From the NCBI RefSeq assembly GCF_903853455.1, contig NZ_CAINTR010000014.1:1-36804 (forward strand): 36,804 bases of DNA. Reading direction: 5' to 3'. A model generated the notes under the pieces. The model searched no databases and had not been told where the DNA came from. It saw nothing but the letters and a program-made list of their open reading frames with translations. Source of the stretch: an uncultured Magnetospirillum sp. (lineage in GTDB: Bacteria > Pseudomonadota > Alphaproteobacteria > Rhodospirillales > Magnetospirillaceae). The first letter of the stretch is position 1. Every line of letters starts with the position of its first letter. This document shows positions 23,563-32,610 of this stretch, one piece after another. A program made the position numbers and the translations under genes.

Positions 23563-23568
23563 TATAAT
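23563..23568 (+). promoter_or_regulatory. -10 element (TATAAT) directly before lptF
   Basis: A perfect TATAAT lies 8 nt before the lptF ATG. Transcription would start at about 23575-23577, so the mRNA would be leaderless or almost so. No Shine-Dalgarno is present. The -35 region at a 17-nt spacing (TGTTCC) is poor, which lowers confidence. Confidence 0.45.
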
Positions 23569-23576
23569 CCCCCGCG

Positions 23577-24698
23577 ATGTCGGGAATAACGCGATATATA
23601 CTGCGCCAGATGGTGGTGGGGATGCTGTTCGTCTCCATCGCGCTGACCTGTGTCTTGTGGCTGACGCAGTCGTTGCGCTTTGTTGAGATGATCGTCAACA
23701 AGGGACTCAGCATCGGCGCGTTCCTCAAGCTGACCATGCTGTTGATGCCTGGCTTCCTGGTGGTCATCATCCCGATTTCCCTTTTCGCCGTGGTGCTTTT
23801 CACCTACAACAAGCTCATTGCGGATCGAGAACTGGTGGTGCTGCGGGCGGCTGGTCTCAGCCATATGGCCCTGGCCCGTCCTGCCATTATTTTGGGGCTG
23901 GCGACCACGGCGCTGGGTTATCTGCTGAGCTGCTGGTTGATCCCGGTGACGGTGCGTAGCTTCCACGAAATGCAGTGGACCATCCGCAACGACATCTCCA
24001 ACGTGCTGTTGCAGGAAGGCGTCTTCAACAAGTTCGGCGACGGCCTGACCATTTACGTCCGGTCGCGGACGCCGGAAGGCGAATTGCTGGGGTTGCTGGT
24101 TCATGACAAGCGCACGCCCAACCGTGCGGTGACCTTGATGGCGGAAAAGGGCGCGCTGGTGTACACGGAGACGGGGCCGAGGGTATTGATGATCAACGGC
24201 AACCGCCAGGAAGTGACCCCGGGTACCGGCAAGCTGTCGCTGCTGTATTTCGACAGCTACACCGTCGATTTCGCCACCGCCACCGGCGCCAAGACCGAAC
24301 GCTTCCGCGACGCCCGCGAGCGTTCGACCATGGAACTGTTCGACATCAACGAAGGCGAAGTCGGCACCAGCGAGTACCGGCGGTTCAAGGTCGAGTTGCA
24401 TTCGCGGCTGACCTCGCCGATCTACAACCTGGGCTTTCCGCTGATCGCCGCCTGCATCCTGCTGACCGCCGGCTTCGACCGGCGTGGCCAGTCGGGCCAG
24501 GTGCTGTCCGCCATCGGGCTGATGGTGGCGGTGCAGGCGATTGCCCTGGGCGTCTCCAACGTCGCGACCGGCAATCTTGCCCTGGTGCCGGCTATCTACA
24601 TCGCCGCCGTCATCCCCGTCGGCTTCGGCCTGTGGGTGCTGGCCCGACCGCCATGGCCGCGCCGTCGCGCACCGGCCATGGCGACCGATCCCGTCTGA
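23577..24698 (+). CDS. lptF: LPS export ABC transporter permease LptF
   Basis: LptF and LptG form the membrane part of the LptB2FG complex that extracts lipopolysaccharide from the inner membrane. The 373-residue protein has the YjgP/YjgQ layout: a membrane segment after RYILRQMVVG, two more helices, the coupling segment ADRELVVLRAAGLS, a periplasmic beta-jellyroll (about 135-265), then three helices beginning at LTSPIYNLGFPLIAACILL. The RELVVLRAAG motif favours LptF over LptG. The start ATG fits the close -10 box. lptD follows after 16 nt. No lptG lies between them, although many alphaproteobacteria have lptF-lptG-lptD. Confidence 0.9.
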   Translation: MSGITRYILRQMVVGMLFVSIALTCVLWLTQSLRFVEMIVNKGLSIGAFLKLTMLLMPGFLVVIIPISLFAVVLFTYNKLIADRELVVLRAAGLSHMALARPAIILGLATTALGYLLSCWLIPVTVRSFHEMQWTIRNDISNVLLQEGVFNKFGDGLTIYVRSRTPEGELLGLLVHDKRTPNRAVTLMAEKGALVYTETGPRVLMINGNRQEVTPGTGKLSLLYFDSYTVDFATATGAKTERFRDARERSTMELFDINEGEVGTSEYRRFKVELHSRLTSPIYNLGFPLIAACILLTAGFDRRGQSGQVLSAIGLMVAVQAIALGVSNVATGNLALVPAIYIAAVIPVGFGLWVLARPPWPRRRAPAMATDPV

Positions 24699-24714
24699 AC
24701 CGGCCGAGGACGAC

Positions 24715-27504
24715 GTGTCAAGATCCCGCTCCCTTCTGCTGCTGACCGTGCTGGCGTCCTCGACGGCGCTGGCCGGATTCGCCCATGCCGAGGCGGCGGC
24801 TGACGCGGCTTATCCCGAAGTCGGCGGTTGGGGGCAGGCCTGGGGCGACGACACCGTTCCGGCTTCGCCGTCCGCCGTGCCGTCGCGTCGTCCGTCGACG
24901 GTGGCTCCGGGATATGTCCCGCCGCCACCCGCCGCCGCCCTGCCGTCCAGCGTTCCGGCGGGGAGCGTCCCGGCCCGGCCGGCGGTTCCGGCCAATCCTC
25001 CGCCGCTGGTCGAGGGCGGGGCCTTGCCCGAGGTCGGCGGCTGGGGCCAGGCTTGGGGCGACGAGGAGGTGGTTCCGGCGCCTCGGCCGCGCAGCGCCGC
25101 CACCTCGACCCTTTCCAACACGGCGTCTCTGCCTGCCGGCACGGTGGAGCCGGCCGTGCCGCGTCCGGCGGCGTCGCCGCCGCCGCGCCAAACCGCGCAG
25201 CGCCAGACCACCGCGCCGAGTCAGCCCTCCGGCGCCGGCATGCTTCCTGCGGGCCGGTACGGCGCCGGTTCCGTGGAAGTCGTCGTGCCCGACGACGTGG
25301 ATCGCGACAGCGATGCGGTCGGGCTGAAAAAGCCGCCTCGCATCGTTCCGAAAGCGGTCTTAAGGGATCGGGCCCGCCAGGAGGGCGAGGACCCGCCGGT
25401 CCGCATGGTGGCCGACCAGATCACCTACGACCGCGAATACAGCATCGTCACCGCCAAGGGGAAGGTGGAGATGATCCAGAGCGGCCGGACCATCTCCGCC
25501 GACACCGTCACCTACAACCTGAAGCAGGATGTGATGGGGGCGTCGGGCAACGTGGTGATGACCGAGCCCACCGGCGAAGTGACCTTCGCCGACTATTTCG
25601 AGTTGACCGGCGATTTCAAGAACGGTGTCGCCAGCAGCATCCGCATGATCCTGGCCGACAATTCGCGCCTTGCCGCCCAGGCCGGACAGCGGGTGGGCGG
25701 CGACCGCACCGATTTCGACCGCGCCGTCTACACCGCCTGCGAGCCCTGCCGGGACGATCCCACCGCCACGCCCATCTGGCAGGCCAAGGCGGCTCGGGTC
25801 ACCCACAACCAGGCCGAGGCGCAGATCGAGTATCGCGACGCCTGGATCGAAGTGGCCGGCGTTCCGGTGATGTACACCCCCTATCTGTCCCACCCGGACC
25901 CGACGGTCAAACGCAAGAGCGGCTTTCTGGCGCCGACCGTCGGCTACAACAGCACCCTGGGGCCGTCGGTATCCACGCCGTACTTCCTGGTCATGTCCGA
26001 CCAGGAAGACTTCATGCTCACACCGCGCTTCATGTTTCCGCAGACGACGTCCTTGTCCTCGGATCCGACGGTCAACGACGTCACGACCGAGGCCATGAAG
26101 CATCTCCTCGTCCAGGGCGAGCATCGCTGGCGCGGCACCTATGGCGAGGCCAAGACCACGGGAAGCATCACTTCCGACCACGCGACCGGCGACATTCGCG
26201 GCAATATCGAGTCGAAGGGGTTGATCGAGTTCGACCGGGTCTGGCGGGCGGGCTGGCAGGTGCAGAACCAGTCGGACGAGACGTATCGTTCGGTCTATCA
26301 CATCCGGACCGACAACGACCGGCCGTGGCTGTTGACCCGCCCCTATGTGGAAGGGTTCGGCCGGCGCAACTACGCCATGGCGGAAACGCTGTCGTTCCAG
26401 GGCCATCATCTGCTCGACGACACCTCCAAGTCTCCGGTCGTGGCGCCCCACGTCGTCACCCAAAATATCAGCAGCCCCGGTTGGGCCGGCAGCTACTGGA
26501 CCGTCGACAACGATGTCATGGCCTATAGCCGCAGCCAGGGAACCGACGGGCAGCGCCTGTCCCATCGCACCGCCTGGAATCTTCCGGTGACGTCGCCGGA
26601 CGGGCAGGCGTTCCTGCTTTCCGCCAGTGTCCGTGGCGACGGCTATCGCGCCCAGCACCTGACGACCACCCCCAGCGGCGACGCGTCCGTCGGCCGGGTC
26701 ATGCCGGAAGCGGCCTTGAACTGGCGCTATCCCTTCGTTCGGTCGGGCAGCGTGATGTCCCAGGTGATCGAGCCGATGGCCATGGTCGCCACCAGTCCGG
26801 TCGGCGGCAACAGCGTCAAGATCCCCAACGAGGATTCGCTGGCCTTCGAACTGGATGAAACCAATGTCATGCGGCCCAACCGTCTGGTGGGGCTGGACCG
26901 GGTGGAAGGCGGCACCCGCGGCGGCTACGGGTTGCGGTGGTCGGGCTATCCCGTGCGCGGCGGCATGGTCGGCGTTCAGGCGGCGCAGGGCTGGCGCCAG
27001 CATGTGGACACGACCTTCGCGGACGGCAGCGGCTTCACCAGCACGTTCTCCGACTATCTCGGCCGGGTCGATGTCAAGCCGTCGGCCATGGTGATGATGA
27101 CCGATCGGGTGCGTCTGGATAAGACCACGTTCGAGATGCGGCGCAACGAGGCCACCGTGTCCGTCGGCCCCCCCTCCCTGAACCTGGGTGCCTCCTACGC
27201 CTATCTGTCGTCCACGTCGAGCACGGGGGGCTCTCTCTATCCCCGGCGCCAATATGTGTCCTACAGCCTGAGCTCGGCCTATTCCCAGTACTTGCGTTAC
27301 AGCTTCTCGCTGAACCAGGATCTGGCGAGCGGGGGGGGGATTCTTGGCTGGACCTCCGTGGCGGCGTATAATGACGAGTGCTTTGCCGTGATGGCGACCA
27401 TGAACAGGTATTTCACCGACAATCCGGGGATCCTGTCCGGGTATAATTTGATGCTTACCGTTGTGTTGAAGACGCTTGGTGAGGCTCCGTTCAGCGTCTT
27501 TTAA
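24715..27504 (+). CDS. lptD: LPS-assembly outer-membrane protein LptD
   Basis: LptD is the outer-membrane barrel that inserts LPS into the outer leaflet. I chose the GTG at 24715: GAGG lies 5 nt upstream and a typical signal peptide follows (RSRSLLLLTVLASSTALAGFAHA). The 929-residue protein has a long Pro/Ala-rich N-terminal extension (about 26-220) in which the motif PEVGGWGQAWGD occurs twice, at 34-45 and 105-116. The LptA-like jellyroll begins near 227 (MVADQITYDREYSIVTAKGKVE) and the barrel follows from about 350. Cys342 and Cys345 (CEPC) and Cys889 (DECF) are candidates for the disulfides that mature LptD. A run of nine G at 27331-27339 lies in the barrel part. The E. coli protein is 784 residues. 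Confidence 0.9.
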   Translation: MSRSRSLLLLTVLASSTALAGFAHAEAAADAAYPEVGGWGQAWGDDTVPASPSAVPSRRPSTVAPGYVPPPPAAALPSSVPAGSVPARPAVPANPPPLVEGGALPEVGGWGQAWGDEEVVPAPRPRSAATSTLSNTASLPAGTVEPAVPRPAASPPPRQTAQRQTTAPSQPSGAGMLPAGRYGAGSVEVVVPDDVDRDSDAVGLKKPPRIVPKAVLRDRARQEGEDPPVRMVADQITYDREYSIVTAKGKVEMIQSGRTISADTVTYNLKQDVMGASGNVVMTEPTGEVTFADYFELTGDFKNGVASSIRMILADNSRLAAQAGQRVGGDRTDFDRAVYTACEPCRDDPTATPIWQAKAARVTHNQAEAQIEYRDAWIEVAGVPVMYTPYLSHPDPTVKRKSGFLAPTVGYNSTLGPSVSTPYFLVMSDQEDFMLTPRFMFPQTTSLSSDPTVNDVTTEAMKHLLVQGEHRWRGTYGEAKTTGSITSDHATGDIRGNIESKGLIEFDRVWRAGWQVQNQSDETYRSVYHIRTDNDRPWLLTRPYVEGFGRRNYAMAETLSFQGHHLLDDTSKSPVVAPHVVTQNISSPGWAGSYWTVDNDVMAYSRSQGTDGQRLSHRTAWNLPVTSPDGQAFLLSASVRGDGYRAQHLTTTPSGDASVGRVMPEAALNWRYPFVRSGSVMSQVIEPMAMVATSPVGGNSVKIPNEDSLAFELDETNVMRPNRLVGLDRVEGGTRGGYGLRWSGYPVRGGMVGVQAAQGWRQHVDTTFADGSGFTSTFSDYLGRVDVKPSAMVMMTDRVRLDKTTFEMRRNEATVSVGPPSLNLGASYAYLSSTSSTGGSLYPRRQYVSYSLSSAYSQYLRYSFSLNQDLASGGGILGWTSVAAYNDECFAVMATMNRYFTDNPGILSGYNLMLTVVLKTLGEAPFSVF

Positions 27505-27549
27505 ATCTCCCAACCCCGCCGCCTGGACCCGCATGCGCACGAGGTCGGG

Positions 27550-28833
27550 ATGGTATGGAGGATTGCCAGGATGTTGGCTCGTTTCGCCGCCGTCATTATC
27601 GCCTGCGTCGTGGTGTGCGTCTCCGCCGCCAAGGCGCAGGAGGTCGACCGCATCGCCGCCGTCGTCAATGATGAGATCATCTCGATCCACGATCTCGAGG
27701 CCCGGCTGAAGCTTGCCCTGGTGATGTCGGGGTTCACGGACAACCTGGAGAACCGCCGCCGTGCCGTTCCCCAGGTTCTCCGCAAGATGGTCGATGAGCG
27801 CCTGCAACTCCAGGAGGCGACCCGGCTCAAGGTCACCGTTTCGGCCGACGAGGTGAACCGCAGCATTCGCGGGGTCGAGCAGCAGAACCGCATGCCGCCC
27901 GGTGGCTTGATGGCCATGCTGAGCAAGAACGGGGTGGACACCGACGCGGCGCGCGATCAGGTCCGGGCCGATTTGTCGTGGATGAAGGTGACCAGCCGGG
28001 TTCTCCAGTCCAACATCAAGGTCGGCGAGGACGAGATCAACGAGCAGTTGGATAGTCTGAGGCAGATGCTGGGGCGTCCCGAATACCTGCTGGCCGAGAT
28101 TTTCCTCAGCGTCGATTCGCCAAGCCAGGAAGACGAGGCGCGTCGCCTGGGCGAGCGGCTGCTCGACCAGCTCAAGGCGGGGGCGCCCTTCCAGGCGCTG
28201 GCCCGCCAGTTCTCCCAGACCGGCAGCGCGGCCGGCGGCGGGATGGTCGGTTGGATGGTCGATACCAATCTCGACGACGACATCAAAGCCGCCGTCACCC
28301 CGCTGCACAAGGGAGACGTCACCCCTCTGATCCGGACCTCCTCCGGCTTCAACATCATCGCGGTGGTGGACAAGCGCGTCGCCGGCGAGGGGCTGAGCAA
28401 TGACGAGACCTTGACCGTCATGCAGGTGTTCTTTCCCAACCCGGTCGGCAATGCGACACCGCGCGAGCAATTGGCGGCCAAGGCGGCGGAGTTGACCGCT
28501 CCGCTCAAGAATTGCTCCGAATTCGAGGAGTTGAGCCGCAAGCTCAATTCCGCCAAGTCCAGCCGCGCCGCCAATGTCCGCAAGTCCGATTTGCCTGGGA
28601 GTGTCCAGGCGGTCGTCGCCAATCTTCCCGTCAACAAGGCGAGCGCCCCCACCGATGGCGACGACGGCCTGACGGTCTTCATGGTGTGTTCGCGGACGGG
28701 CTTGGGAAGCGAGGCGGGGTTGCCGTCGCGCGAGGTCATTCGGCGCAAGATCGAGGAGGAGAGAATGGATTTGCAGGGGAAGCGCTATCTCCGCGACCTC
28801 CGCCGCGCCGCTTTCGTCGATTTCCGGCTGTAG
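27550..28833 (+). CDS. surA: Periplasmic chaperone/peptidyl-prolyl isomerase SurA
   Basis: SurA escorts unfolded outer-membrane proteins, LptD included, across the periplasm. The 427-residue protein starts with a signal peptide ending in SAAKA, then the SurA N-terminal domain (EVDRIAAVVNDEIISIHDLEARL, typical opening), and one parvulin domain around residues 175-280 (LAEIFLSVDSP...FSQTGSAAGGGMVGWM...VVDKR). A second parvulin domain is reduced or lost, as in many alphaproteobacterial SurA proteins. ATG 27550 and ATG 27571 both have nearby GGAGG/GAGG sequences and give acceptable signal peptides. It lies between lptD and pdxA in one cluster. Confidence 0.9.
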   Translation: MVWRIARMLARFAAVIIACVVVCVSAAKAQEVDRIAAVVNDEIISIHDLEARLKLALVMSGFTDNLENRRRAVPQVLRKMVDERLQLQEATRLKVTVSADEVNRSIRGVEQQNRMPPGGLMAMLSKNGVDTDAARDQVRADLSWMKVTSRVLQSNIKVGEDEINEQLDSLRQMLGRPEYLLAEIFLSVDSPSQEDEARRLGERLLDQLKAGAPFQALARQFSQTGSAAGGGMVGWMVDTNLDDDIKAAVTPLHKGDVTPLIRTSSGFNIIAVVDKRVAGEGLSNDETLTVMQVFFPNPVGNATPREQLAAKAAELTAPLKNCSEFEELSRKLNSAKSSRAANVRKSDLPGSVQAVVANLPVNKASAPTDGDDGLTVFMVCSRTGLGSEAGLPSREVIRRKIEEERMDLQGKRYLRDLRRAAFVDFRL

Positions 28834-28838
28834 AACCG

Positions 28839-29858
28839 GTGACGTCGCCTCGCCGACCGCCGCTCGTCCTGACCATGGGCGAGCCCGCCGGAATCGGCGG
28901 TGACATCGCCCTGTTGGCCTGGACTCGCCGGAGCGAGGGCGTGCCGCCCTTCGTGATCCTCGACGATCCGAACCGCTTGCGGAGCCTCGCCCGGCGTTTG
29001 GGACTGGCGGTGGAGGTGCGCGAGGTCGCGTCGGCCGCCGAGGCGGCGGACGTCTTTCCCCTGGCGCTGCCGGTTCTGGCGCAGCCCTTGGCCCGCGCGG
29101 TGGAGCCGGGGCACCCGGATCCCGCCAACGCCGCCTCGGTCCAGGCCTCCATCGAGCGGGCGGTGGCGCTGGTCCAGGCCGGCGAGGCCGCCGCTTTGGT
29201 GACCAATCCCATCCACAAGCAGGTCATGTACGACGGCGGCTTCGCCTTTCCCGGCCATACCGAGTTTCTCGCCAGCCTGGCGGCGGCCGAGGGGCGGCGA
29301 GAGGTCATGATGTTGGCCTGTCCGGGGTTGCGGGTGGTGCCGGTCACCATCCATGTCGCCTTGGCCGAAGCCGTCGCCAGCCTGAGTCAGGCCCTGATCG
29401 TCGAGGTCGGGCTGGTCACCGCCCGTGCCCTGGCCGAGGACTTCGCCATCGCTCATCCCCGTTTGGCGGTGGCGGCGCTGAACCCCCATGCCGGCGAGGG
29501 GGGGGCCATGGGACGCGAGGACATGGACATGGTCGCTCCGGCGGTGGCGGAATTGCGCCGCGCCGGCATCGACGCGGCGGGGCCGCTGCCGGCCGACACC
29601 CTGTTCCATGCCCGGGCGCGCCAGACCTATGACGCGGTCTTGTGCATGTATCATGACCAGGCGCTGATTCCGCTCAAGACCATCGATTTCGACCGGGGAG
29701 TCAACATCACGCTGGGCCTGCCCTTCGTGCGCACCTCGCCGGATCACGGCACCGCCTTCGATCTCGCCGGCACTGGCCGGGCCAGCCCCGACAGCCTGAT
29801 CGCCGCCATGGTCGAGGCCGAGCGGATCGCCGTCAACCGGTGCCGGCCGCGCATATGA
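28839..29858 (+). CDS. pdxA: 4-hydroxythreonine-4-phosphate dehydrogenase
   Basis: PdxA oxidises 4-phosphohydroxy-L-threonine in pyridoxal 5'-phosphate synthesis. The 339 residues begin with [20 protein letters not shown], the usual PdxA opening, followed by [19 protein letters not shown] with a metal His, LNPHAGEGG, and [13 protein letters not shown] with the second metal His. The start is a GTG five bases after the surA stop; no ATG is available before the conserved opening. The end overlaps the rsmA start by ATGA, so translation is probably coupled. Confidence 0.93.
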   Translation: MTSPRRPPLVLTMGEPAGIGGDIALLAWTRRSEGVPPFVILDDPNRLRSLARRLGLAVEVREVASAAEAADVFPLALPVLAQPLARAVEPGHPDPANAASVQASIERAVALVQAGEAAALVTNPIHKQVMYDGGFAFPGHTEFLASLAAAEGRREVMMLACPGLRVVPVTIHVALAEAVASLSQALIVEVGLVTARALAEDFAIAHPRLAVAALNPHAGEGGAMGREDMDMVAPAVAELRRAGIDAAGPLPADTLFHARARQTYDAVLCMYHDQALIPLKTIDFDRGVNITLGLPFVRTSPDHGTAFDLAGTGRASPDSLIAAMVEAERIAVNRCRPRI

Positions 29859-30679
29859 CGGATCTGCCGCCGCTTCGCGAAGTCATCGCCCGTCACGGTC
29901 TCGGCGCCCGCAAGTCGCTGGGCCAACACTTCCTGTTCGACCTCAACCTGACCGGCCGCATCGCCCGGGCCGCCGGAGACCTGTCGGTGGGAACGGTGAT
30001 CGAGATCGGCCCCGGTCCCGGCGGTTTGACCCGCGCCCTGCTGGAGGCCGGCGCCCGGCGGGTCATCGCCATCGAGCGTGACGACCGCGCCATCGCCATC
30101 CAGCAGGAAATCGCCGAGGCCTATCCCGGCCGGCTGGAGATTCTCGCCGCCGACGCTTTGGCGGTGGATGCCGCCACCTTGGGCGAGGCGCCGCGCAAGA
30201 TCGTCGCCAACCTGCCCTACAACATCTCCACCGTCCTGCTGCTGGCCTGGTTGCGTCAGGCGCCGGCGTTCGAGCGCATGATCCTGATGTTTCAGAAAGA
30301 GGTGGTGGACCGGCTGGCGGCGGTGCCGCGCTCTTCCCATTACGGCCGGCTGTCGGTGATCACCCAGTGGCTGTGCGAGGTCAAGCCGCTGTTCAACGTC
30401 GACCGGCGCGCCTTCACGCCGCCGCCTTCGGTCACCTCGACCATCGTGGAACTGGTGCCTCGGCCGCAGCCGCTGGCGCCCGCCCGGTTCGAGACGCTGG
30501 AGCGGGTCACCGCCGCCGCTTTCGGCCAACGACGCAAGATGCTGCGGTCCAGCCTGAAGCAGTTGGGCAACGCCGAGGCTCTGCTGGATGCCGCCGGGAT
30601 CGACGGGACCGCGCGGGCCGAGGAAATCCAGGTAGAAGGATTCTGCGCTTTGGCCCGGGCCCTGGACGCGTCACAATGA
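29855..30679 (+). CDS. rsmA: 16S rRNA dimethyladenosine transferase RsmA (KsgA)
   Basis: RsmA dimethylates A1518 and A1519 in the 3' helix of 16S rRNA. The 274 residues show [10 protein letters not shown], the SAM motif [15 protein letters not shown], acidic AIERDDRAI, and the catalytic [25 protein letters not shown] and [13 protein letters not shown] mark the C-terminal helical domain. The ATG overlaps the pdxA stop as ATGA. The surA-pdxA-rsmA order is widely conserved in proteobacteria. Confidence 0.95.
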   Translation: MTDLPPLREVIARHGLGARKSLGQHFLFDLNLTGRIARAAGDLSVGTVIEIGPGPGGLTRALLEAGARRVIAIERDDRAIAIQQEIAEAYPGRLEILAADALAVDAATLGEAPRKIVANLPYNISTVLLLAWLRQAPAFERMILMFQKEVVDRLAAVPRSSHYGRLSVITQWLCEVKPLFNVDRRAFTPPPSVTSTIVELVPRPQPLAPARFETLERVTAAAFGQRRKMLRSSLKQLGNAEALLDAAGIDGTARAEEIQVEGFCALARALDASQ

Positions 30680-30738
30680 CGGGACGGCAAGGGGTGTCGG
30701 CCATGGCAATGTTCGACGCCGTGAAATAGGCTTGTGCC

Positions 30739-32523
30739 ATGCAAGATCCACCCGACCGGAGCAGGCAAGACCCGGCAACCGACCTTCAGGCTTCCGCGCC
30801 GGAGGCGTTTGCCGATTTGCTGGCACGGACGCTGGCCGACTTGCCCGGCGAACCTGAACCGGAGCCGAAGTCGGCACCCGCGCCGCGACTCAGCCTGATG
30901 CAGCGGATTCTGGGCCGCCGCCGCGCCACCGCGCCGGTGGAGCCCCCTCTCGCGGAAGAGGAGGAGGACGGCGACGTCCTGCTGCTGGACCAGGTGGTTC
31001 CCGATGAGCCCGAACCAGAGCCCGAGCCCGAGCCCGAGCCCGAGCCGGACGATGGCGACGTCCTGCTGCTGGACCAGGTGGTTCCCGACGAGCCCGAGCC
31101 GGCCGCGGCGGAGGTGGGACTGGAGGCGATCCCGGTTTCGTTGACGCCGGCCTCGGCGCCGTTTGTCGGCGACAGTTCGCCGGGGCTGTTGGAGCGTCTG
31201 TTCAGCCGCCGCACGGTCGAGCCGCCGTCCTTGCTTCCGCCTCTTGCCGAAGGATCCGGCGGCGAGGATGGGGATGTCATGGTCCTCGACGACCGCTTTC
31301 TGGCGCCGCCGCCGTCGCTGACGCTTCCCGTCGAGCCGCCGCCATCGCCCGAACCGTCACCACCGCCACCCGAACCATCGTCGCCACCGGTGGAAATCCC
31401 GCTGCCGGTCTCCGAGCCGCCGCATACGGATGTCCTGCTGCAACAGGTGCTCGACGCCCTCTCCCGACAGGCGACTCTCGCCGCGCCCTGCGCTCCCGCC
31501 GCCGAGGACGGACAGCGGGACCTGCTGCAAAAGGCGCTGGAAGCCCTGTCGGCGCCGGCCGACAACGGTCAAGTCACGGCGCCGGCCGACACCGTTCCGG
31601 TCACGGCAGTGGCCGAGAGTGTTCCGGTGGCGCCGGCCGAATTGCCCCCTGTTCCTCCGCCCGAGGTCGAGATGGTGGTCCCGGCGGCGGTTGACGAAGA
31701 CGAGGATGTCCTGGTCCTCGACGACAGCTTTGTCGTCGCCGTCGTGCCACCGCCCGAGCCGCCGCCCGTGGACATGACCATGGACGAGATGGCCGGACTG
31801 ATCGCGGCGGCTACCCCCGACGGTGCCGGAACGTTGGACTTGCCCGACCGCATCGACGCGCTGGCCAAACTGCTGCTGACGCCGTCGGACGATTTCACCG
31901 CCCAGGACCTGCTTCACGACTGCTGGCCGCGGGGCAGCGCCAATGTCACCAGCCGGGCCTTGCTGGCGGTGGCGGTCAACCTGTCGCGCAATTTCGGACT
32001 GCCGGGCAAGTTGCCCATGGCCGCCTCCAAGGCTTGGCGCATGCTCGACCCCCAGGTGTTCCAGGCGGCGCTGGCGCAGCGTCTCGCCGCCATCGCCGAT
32101 TTCATCTTCGCCTGGCAGCGCTCCCAGTTCACCTTCCTCAGTCTGGAGTTCGGGGAGGTCGAATTGATCGAGTATCTGTTCGAGTCGCTCCATCCTGGCC
32201 AGAATACCGAGCTGTTGGCTTCGGTCATGACCTTCAAGGTCCTGTCCGGGCGGCGGATCGGGTTGCTGCGGCGTATTCCCGGGCATGCCCGCCGGGCGGT
32301 CGAAGAGATGAAGCCGAAGACACCGGATCAGGCGTTGGGCCATCTGGCCCATGTCCGCTCGCTACTGGTCCGGCTGGCGCAGTCCGACGGCTTCCCGCCC
32401 ATCGTCGAAGCCGCCGCGCGGTCGCTGGCCGAGGTGGAAAAGCTGATGGCGCAGATCGCCAATCCGCAGCCGCCACCGCCGGCCGATGGCCGCCGGCCCG
32501 GTCTCCCCTTGGGTAAGATCTAA
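30739..32523 (+). CDS. Unknown acidic/proline-rich protein with repeated DVLLLD motifs
   Basis: The 594-residue protein is cytosolic by sequence, with no signal peptide or membrane helix. Residues 1 to about 350 are low-complexity Pro/Glu/Ala with four copies of one short acidic-hydrophobic motif: GDVLLLDQVVPDE twice (28 residues apart), GDVMVLDDRFL and EDVLVLDDSFV. Two basic LxxRxLxRR-like patches (LMQRILGRRRA, LLERLFSRRTV) lie between them. Two Q-rich helices (DVLLQQVLDALSRQ, DLLQKALEALS) follow. Residues about 360-575 form a globular alpha-helical domain (LPDRIDALAKLLL...DLLHDCWPRGSANVTSRALLAVAVNLSRNFGLPG...) that I do not recognise. The acidic motif is reminiscent of interaction motifs in disordered polar-scaffold proteins, but that is only a resemblance. 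A receiver gene and an HPt gene follow on the same strand. Confidence 0.75.
   Translation: MQDPPDRSRQDPATDLQASAPEAFADLLARTLADLPGEPEPEPKSAPAPRLSLMQRILGRRRATAPVEPPLAEEEEDGDVLLLDQVVPDEPEPEPEPEPEPEPDDGDVLLLDQVVPDEPEPAAAEVGLEAIPVSLTPASAPFVGDSSPGLLERLFSRRTVEPPSLLPPLAEGSGGEDGDVMVLDDRFLAPPPSLTLPVEPPPSPEPSPPPPEPSSPPVEIPLPVSEPPHTDVLLQQVLDALSRQATLAAPCAPAAEDGQRDLLQKALEALSAPADNGQVTAPADTVPVTAVAESVPVAPAELPPVPPPEVEMVVPAAVDEDEDVLVLDDSFVVAVVPPPEPPPVDMTMDEMAGLIAAATPDGAGTLDLPDRIDALAKLLLTPSDDFTAQDLLHDCWPRGSANVTSRALLAVAVNLSRNFGLPGKLPMAASKAWRMLDPQVFQAALAQRLAAIADFIFAWQRSQFTFLSLEFGEVELIEYLFESLHPGQNTELLASVMTFKVLSGRRIGLLRRIPGHARRAVEEMKPKTPDQALGHLAHVRSLLVRLAQSDGFPPIVEAAARSLAEVEKLMAQIANPQPPPPADGRRPGLPLGKI
30967..31100. 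repeat. 84-bp-spaced direct repeat and GAGCCC microsatellite inside the unknown gene
   Basis: A 50-bp segment at 30967-31016 (GACGGCGACGTCCTGCTGCT...) recurs almost unchanged at 31051-31100. Between them lie tandem GAGCCC units encoding (Glu-Pro)n. The unit length is six, so slippage would change the linker length without shifting the frame. Confidence 0.8.
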
Positions 32524-32610
32524 TGCCTTTGTCTCTTATACCAACGGGGAGATTTCCAGGAGCCGGCACGAAGTGATACGGTGTTCACCGGATGGCGGGG
32601 AGGATCTGGG

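Noticed and set aside
25360-28470. Open frame of more than 1000 codons on the minus strand across lptD and surA
   Set aside because: It is a GC-bias shadow of the plus-strand genes. The translation is a His/Gln/Gly/Arg-rich low-complexity string with no domain, while the plus-strand frames match LptD and SurA.
30676-30729. A 17-codon frame overlapping the rsmA stop by ATGA
   Set aside because: The overlap resembles translational coupling, but the peptide ([17 protein letters not shown]) has no features and no independent support.
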